In this document: positions 59,492 through 64,000 of the stretch, piece by piece
Layout: every line of letters begins with the position of its first letter
How positions within the stretch are numbered: the first letter of the stretch is position 1
Assembly (NCBI RefSeq): GCF_900106835.1
Contig: NZ_FNNR01000002.1
Span: 496,001 to 560,000, forward strand
DNA length: 64,000 nucleotides
Reading direction: 5' to 3'
Source: Arthrobacter sp. cf158
GTDB lineage: Bacteria > Actinomycetota > Actinomycetes > Actinomycetales > Micrococcaceae
Translations under genes and position numbers: made by a program
The notes under the pieces: model-generated
The model's input: only the letters and a program-made list of their open reading frames with translations
Database searches by the model: none
Told to the model about the DNA's origin: nothing

Positions 59492-61087
59492 GTGTCAGCC
59501 AGCAAACCCGTCGTCCTCCTCGCTGAGGAACTTTCGCCCGCCACAGTCGAGGCATTGGGCCCGGACTTTGAAATCCGCCAGACCGACGGCGCCGACCGTT
59601 CCCAGCTGCTGTCTGCCATCGCTGACGTTGATGCGATCCTGGTCCGCTCGGCCACGCAGGTGGATGCCGAAGCAATCGCCGCGGCCAAGAACCTCAAGGT
59701 CATTGCCCGCGCCGGTGTAGGCCTGGACAACGTGGACATCAAGTCCGCCACCCAGGCAGGCGTCATGGTGGTCAACGCCCCGACCTCCAACATCGTCTCG
59801 GCCGCAGAGCTCACCGTGGGCCACATCCTGAGCCTCGCCCGCCATATCCCACAGGCCAGCTCCGCGCTGAAGAACGGCGAGTGGAAGCGCTCCAAGTACA
59901 CCGGCATCGAGCTGTTCGAGAAAAAGATCGGCATCATCGGCCTGGGACGCATCGGCGCGTTGGTTGCCGCCCGTCTGCAGGGCTTCGAGACCGAAATTCT
60001 CGCCTACGACCCCTACATCACGTCTGCCCGCGCGGCGCAGTTGGGCGTCAAGCTGGTCACGCTGGATGAACTTCTGCAGAATTCCGATTTCATCACCATC
60101 CACATGCCCAAGACCCCTGAGACTGTAGGCATGCTGGGTGCTGACGCCTTCCGCAAGATGAAGGAATCCGCCTACGTCATCAACGTTGCCCGCGGTGGAC
60201 TGGTGGACGAAGAAGCGCTCTATGTCGCTCTGAAAGAGGGACAGATTGCCGGCGCCGGCGTGGACGTTTTCGTCAAGGAACCGAGTACCGACCTCCCGTT
60301 CTTTGAGCTGGACAACGTCATCGTCACTCCGCACCTGGGAGCGTCCACTGACGAAGCCCAGGAGAAGGCCGGCGTCTCCGTTGCCAAGTCCGTCCGCCTG
60401 GCACTCGCTGGCGAGCTTGTACCGGATGCCGTGAACGTTGCCGGCGGAGTCATCGCACCTGACGTGCGTCCCGGCATCCCGCTGATTGAAAAACTGGGCC
60501 GGATCTTCACCGCGCTGACCCACGCGTCCTTGACGCAGATCGACGTCGAGGTCGCCGGCGAGATTGCTGCACTTGACGTCAAGGTGCTTGAGCTGGCCGC
60601 ACTGAAGGGCGTTTTCGCTGATGTCGTTACCGAGCAGGTCTCGTATGTGAATGCTCCGGTCATCGCGGAGCAGCGCGGCATCAACACCCGTCTGATCACC
60701 ACGCCGGACGCTGAAGACTACCGCAACGTGCTGACCATCAGGGGCGCTCTGAGCGATGGCTCACAGATCTCCGTCGCCGGTACCTTGACCGGACCCAAGC
60801 AGGTGGAGAAGCTGGTAGGCGTCAACGGCTATGACGTGGAAATCCCCATCAGCGAGCACTTGGTGGTGGTGGCCTACGCCGACCGTCCGGGCGTCATCGG
60901 AACCATCGGACACATCCTGGGCATGAACAACATCAACATTGGTGGCATGCAGGTGGCCCGCCAGACTGAAGGTGGCCAGGTCTTGGCGTTGCTGACCATC
61001 GACAGCTCTGTTCCGCAGCAGGTACTGGAGGCCATCAAGGCCGGTATCGGCGCTGACATGGTCCGCGAAGTGGACCTGGAGGACTAG
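59492..61087 (+). CDS. serA: D-3-phosphoglycerate dehydrogenase SerA
   Basis: A 531-residue long-form enzyme, first step of serine synthesis. Order of domains: split substrate domain, NAD-binding domain with GLGRIGALVAARLQGF near residue 149, an intervening allosteric domain, and a C-terminal ACT domain that binds serine (VVVAYADRPGVIGTIG). The catalytic His is in TPHLGAST. Residues about 320-455 are the extra domain seen in actinobacterial SerA. The GTG at 59492 is supported by AAGG upstream; TAAGGT could instead be a -10 box. A longer frame starting at 59306 would run through the terminator region and is rejected. Confidence 0.94.
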   Translation: MSASKPVVLLAEELSPATVEALGPDFEIRQTDGADRSQLLSAIADVDAILVRSATQVDAEAIAAAKNLKVIARAGVGLDNVDIKSATQAGVMVVNAPTSNIVSAAELTVGHILSLARHIPQASSALKNGEWKRSKYTGIELFEKKIGIIGLGRIGALVAARLQGFETEILAYDPYITSARAAQLGVKLVTLDELLQNSDFITIHMPKTPETVGMLGADAFRKMKESAYVINVARGGLVDEEALYVALKEGQIAGAGVDVFVKEPSTDLPFFELDNVIVTPHLGASTDEAQEKAGVSVAKSVRLALAGELVPDAVNVAGGVIAPDVRPGIPLIEKLGRIFTALTHASLTQIDVEVAGEIAALDVKVLELAALKGVFADVVTEQVSYVNAPVIAEQRGINTRLITTPDAEDYRNVLTIRGALSDGSQISVAGTLTGPKQVEKLVGVNGYDVEIPISEHLVVVAYADRPGVIGTIGHILGMNNINIGGMQVARQTEGGQVLALLTIDSSVPQQVLEAIKAGIGADMVREVDLED

Positions 61088-61114
61088 AACTGCTGATCCC
61101 CATCAGCTAAGTTC

Positions 61115-61142
61115 GCGTGCCGGCGACACACCTTTGGCACGC
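61115..61142 (+). terminator. hairpin after serA
   Basis: GCGTGCC (61115-61121) pairs with GGCACGC (61136-61142) over a 14-nt loop, 28 bp past the serA stop. Confidence 0.4.
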
Positions 61143-61146
61143 AGGA

Positions 61147-61214
61147 GTGGCCGGTCTGCTTACAATGGCTGGGTCCGGGATTCGGACCCGGCAGCAGGCC
61201 GGCCACAACTTTTT
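61147..61214 (+). terminator. three-tier hairpin with T-run
   Basis: Outer stem GTGGCCGG/CCGGCCAC (61147-61154 / 61199-61206), middle CTGCT/AGCAG (61156-61160 / 61193-61197) and inner GGGTCCG/CGGACCC (61171-61177 / 61183-61189) are nested, followed by AACTTTTTG. This is a strong intrinsic terminator or a structured regulatory RNA element between serA and the FtsX-like permease gene. Confidence 0.65.
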
Positions 61215-61300
61215 GCACATACAGCCCGGTATTCCTCTGTGTTTTTCGAGGAATCACGGACCATGTGTGCGCGCCCGCAATCAAGGTCTCAGGGAGCCCA

Positions 61301-64000
61301 ATGAACGCCGTCCAAAGGTTCATCAGAAGCCGTGTGCTGCTGCTGACCGCGGCCATTTTGATCGTCGCAATGTGCTTGTCCGTCCTCGTCCAAAGCCAGT
61401 CGCAGGCTGCTTTGAACCGGACTGTGGATGAGAACTCGCGGGGACTCTACGACATCCTGGTCCAGGCGAAGCCTGACCAGACTCAAGACGGCGACGGCGG
61501 TGCATTGATCCAGCCGGAAATAGCGAACGGCCAGGGTGGCATCAGCTTTGACCAGCTGGAGAAGATCCGGACCATGGGACAAACGGCTGTGGCCGCCCCC
61601 ATCAGCCTGGTTTCCCGCGTATCCCAGAACCTTGAGGCACCCCGCCTCAACGCCATGGATTACCTCGGCTACAACGCCGGCCTCGCAGGGGCTGTGACTG
61701 CGGGTGACCCCTCCGCCATGGACTCCAGCAAGTGGCCTGCAGCGGAATCCGTGTTGTCCGACTCACCCAAGAAGTACCGTCTGACCGCTTCAGCGACGAG
61801 CTCCGATGGCGTGAACCAGCAAACCCTGTTCAAGACCAGCGCTGAAGGCACCCTGGGCAAGGGCCGCCTGATCCAGGAACAGGCAGCAGGCGGCACGAAC
61901 GTACGGATCGCAGGCCCTGAAGGTGAGACAGGTGTTAAGTTTCCTGCTCCGGCGCTTGGATCCGAGCACAACCTCTTCAATCTTTCCGTGGCGCTGCCCC
62001 TGGCGCCTGAGGTGACAGAATCCGTCGTCGCGGTTGATCCTGCCGCCGAAAGGGCGCTCCTTGGCTCTGCGGGTGACTTCCTGGCACCGCTGGAGAAGGC
62101 GCCGCCGGCCGATGCCCGTGACGCAGGCGCCATCGGTCGCCACTTCGAAAGCCTCTTCACCACCGGTCTCAGCATGGACCAGCTGGAAGAAGGGCCGGAC
62201 TTCCTTGGCGTGAAGCTCAAATACTGGGCTCCGCTGATGACGCAGTACCAGCAGGCCAAGCGTGATGGCTTGCTGACTGACGACTCGCAGGCCATCCCGC
62301 TGATTGTCCGCTCCGGTACTTCCCTTGATCTGCAGTACTCGGTGAAGATCGAGGAACTGGACGCCAGTGGCAAGGTCGTCAAGGAAGTCGGGACCGTGAC
62401 GCGGTCCTTGGACAAGGATTACCTCCCGTTCGTCTCCAAATCCCCGTTTGCCCTGGAATGGCCGGGATCCACTGATCACAGCAAGCTGCTGGGCAGCACT
62501 GCTTCGTTCAGCCAGGGCCTCTACAACCCGGCCACGTGGAGCACGGCTTTCGCGGCCGCTCCGCAGTACAAGGACGGCGACGAAGCCGCCAACGGCGCAT
62601 CGGACAAGAGCGCCACTCCGGGGGACTGGGTCACGGTCAACCGCCTGCCTGAGAAGTCTTCCTTCGGCGCGGCCGTGGACCAGACGCAGCGCAAGCCTGT
62701 CGACGAACGCTCCTACCGGGAAGACCTGGAAACAGGCAAGAAGCCGGCCGCTCCGCTGCCCATGGTGTACGGCACCTTTGACCCCGCTGACGTCCAGGCC
62801 GCGGCCGGAGACGTCAACAAGCTTCCCCTGGGTGGCTACGACCCCGCTCCGATGACCCTCAGCAAGGACGCCGACGGCAAAGACGTTGATGGGACCGAAC
62901 TGAAGCCCTCGCTCAGTGCCACGGGCCTGGTTAGCCAGTCCGCCGGCGCCATCACCGATTACTACGGACTTGCAGCAGCCCGAGGCTACGACACCAACGC
63001 CAACGTCATCGACGCCATCCGTGTCCGTGCCAGCGCAACCGGCAACTGGAAGACGGCGCAGCCTGAGGTAGAGAAGCTGGCCGCACAGATCCGCGACCTT
63101 GGCCTCGAAGCCACCGTGGTTGCCGGTTCCGCCCGCGAAGATGCCAACATCTTCGTCCCCGGTTACAGCAAGGACGACGCCGGCAAGGAGTCGCCGCTGG
63201 GCACTGTCCAGCAGTCGTGGGTACGCCAGGATGCGGCCGACGCCGTCTCCGGCTCGCTGACCGGCACCAACATCACGCTGCTCTTCCTGACACTGCTGGG
63301 GGCTACGCTCCTGACGGGTGCCTCCACCGTGAGTTACATCCGCCAGCGCCGAAGCGAAGCCGGGATTCTCCGTGCAATGGGTTGGACGCAGAAACGTATC
63401 CGCTCGTGGGTCCTCGAAGAATTTGCTGTGGGCGCGGCTGCGCTTGCGGCGGCGGGAATTATCCTGAGCCTGCTGAGCTGGAATGTGGCCACCGTGATCG
63501 TGTCCGTCACGATGCTGGTGATCTACTGCGGCGCTGCCTGGCTGGCGGCCCAGCAGTTGCGCCACCGCGTGGTCATCGACCAGGAACCGCAGCACGATGA
63601 CCGCTTGGTGACAGTGGACTCGCCGTTGACGTTCGCCAACAGGCAGCTCACCACCAATCGGTTCAATTCGGTTTCCTTGGCGGTGGCAGTTGGAGTGTTC
63701 GGCGCGGCAGTTGGTGCGTTGATCGCACTCCTGATCGACATCCCACGTGCTGCCGGAGCCAGTGCGCTCAGTGGCCTGGCCGCTGCCAGCATTGCCTTGC
63801 CCAGCGTCATCCTCGCCGTCTTCGGCGTGGTTGTTGGCCTGCTGCTCACCCTCGTCACTGGACGTTTCGAACTCCACGCCAAGAGGGAGTACCTCGGTAC
63901 CCTCCGCGCCATGGGCTGGAACCCGGACATGCTGGGTCAGGTCCGCTTCTTTGAAAACGCACTTGTAGGCACTGTGGCACTTCCCCTGGGTGTCCTCGGC
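61301..64000 (+). CDS. FtsX-like ABC transporter permease (partial, cut by the window edge)
   Basis: An open frame from an ATG with AGGGAG 6 nt upstream that stays open to the end of the window (900 codons). The N-terminal membrane segment covers about residues 12-31, then a hydrophilic region of about 620 residues lies outside the membrane, and helices resume near residue 653 (TNITLLFLTLLGATLLTGAS). RRSEAGILRAMGWTQKRIRSW and the later EYLGTLRAMGWNPDMLG are duplicated FtsX core loops, typical of lipoprotein- or antimicrobial-type MacB/FtsX permeases. The matching ATPase should lie beyond the edge. The substrate is unknown. Confidence 0.85.
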   Translation, partial: MNAVQRFIRSRVLLLTAAILIVAMCLSVLVQSQSQAALNRTVDENSRGLYDILVQAKPDQTQDGDGGALIQPEIANGQGGISFDQLEKIRTMGQTAVAAPISLVSRVSQNLEAPRLNAMDYLGYNAGLAGAVTAGDPSAMDSSKWPAAESVLSDSPKKYRLTASATSSDGVNQQTLFKTSAEGTLGKGRLIQEQAAGGTNVRIAGPEGETGVKFPAPALGSEHNLFNLSVALPLAPEVTESVVAVDPAAERALLGSAGDFLAPLEKAPPADARDAGAIGRHFESLFTTGLSMDQLEEGPDFLGVKLKYWAPLMTQYQQAKRDGLLTDDSQAIPLIVRSGTSLDLQYSVKIEELDASGKVVKEVGTVTRSLDKDYLPFVSKSPFALEWPGSTDHSKLLGSTASFSQGLYNPATWSTAFAAAPQYKDGDEAANGASDKSATPGDWVTVNRLPEKSSFGAAVDQTQRKPVDERSYREDLETGKKPAAPLPMVYGTFDPADVQAAAGDVNKLPLGGYDPAPMTLSKDADGKDVDGTELKPSLSATGLVSQSAGAITDYYGLAAARGYDTNANVIDAIRVRASATGNWKTAQPEVEKLAAQIRDLGLEATVVAGSAREDANIFVPGYSKDDAGKESPLGTVQQSWVRQDAADAVSGSLTGTNITLLFLTLLGATLLTGASTVSYIRQRRSEAGILRAMGWTQKRIRSWVLEEFAVGAAALAAAGIILSLLSWNVATVIVSVTMLVIYCGAAWLAAQQLRHRVVIDQEPQHDDRLVTVDSPLTFANRQLTTNRFNSVSLAVAVGVFGAAVGALIALLIDIPRAAGASALSGLAAASIALPSVILAVFGVVVGLLLTLVTGRFELHAKREYLGTLRAMGWNPDMLGQVRFFENALVGTVALPLGVLG

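Noticed and set aside
61790..63877. 695-codon open frame on the minus strand
   Set aside because: It is antisense to the FtsX-like permease, whose membrane segments and duplicated core motifs are clear. The antisense product is low-complexity and without family motifs, a common effect of high GC at third positions.

Overview
The window is high-GC DNA with densely packed genes on both strands. Gene content and layout suggest an Arthrobacter/Paenarthrobacter-type actinobacterium (Micrococcaceae); this is inferred from protein families, since no rRNA is present. Features fitting that view are short overlapping operons, many apparently leaderless promoters, a long-form serA, an NrtR-nadABC operon with a cysteine desulfurase, and a lipoprotein-type glucose/sorbosone dehydrogenase. 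I see no insertion sequence, prophage or CRISPR array. The window appears to be chromosomal, with some accessory catabolic blocks.

Layout. 0-8.3 kb: two DUF202 membrane proteins, an aquaporin with an acidic tail, the DNA-repair pair sbcD-sbcC, an MFS transporter and a convergent TetR regulator. 8.5-21.5 kb (accessory catabolism and uptake): an amidohydrolase, a four-gene NMT1/SsuA-type ABC importer and a formylglycine-type sulfatase in one operon; then a FeaR-like AraC regulator divergent from an APC permease; then a MoaF-family protein with C-terminal hexapeptide repeats, an IclR regulator and an MHS transporter. 21.6-28.3 kb: a phosphoribosyltransferase, a MarR-like regulator, a 2-oxoacid (acetoin or branched-chain) dehydrogenase operon whose E2 is only a lipoyl domain followed by an alpha/beta hydrolase, an amino-acid permease and an Lrp regulator. 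28.4-34.2 kb: NrtR and the de novo NAD operon nadA-nadB-nadC-cysteine desulfurase, behind a 29-bp palindrome. 34.2-41.7 kb: mostly single genes, namely GtrA, FAH-family, DM13, ArsB/SLC13 permease, DUF1684, a lipoprotein, a transglutaminase and a MarR-LLM pair. 41.8-52.4 kb: an RND pump, mqo, an oligopeptide-type binding lipoprotein, tRNA-Leu(TAG), bcp, a MarR gene, two identical tRNA-Lys(CTT) genes, a PQQ-type dehydrogenase and an acidic membrane-anchored protein. 52.6-61.1 kb: LysR, ilvD, an attenuator-controlled ilvB-ilvN-ilvC, and serA. 61.3-64 kb: an FtsX-like permease cut by the window edge.

How genes work together. NrtR probably senses NAD-related metabolites and controls nadABC; the desulfurase can supply sulfur for the NadA Fe-S cluster. 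The ilv block makes branched-chain amino acids and carries a Val-rich leader peptide, a terminator and a dyad operator. The dehydrogenase operon and nearby permease point to use of acetoin or branched-chain acids. The sulfatase/FeaR-like/APC/MoaF neighbourhood recalls the monoamine regulon of Klebsiella, but no amine oxidase is present here.

Two window-wide patterns stand out. About a dozen genes have a TANNNT box ending exactly 6-7 nt before the start codon, which is leaderless geometry. Several gene ends carry short tandem repeats (15, 18, 21 or 28 bp) that extend the protein or multiply the stop-codon region.
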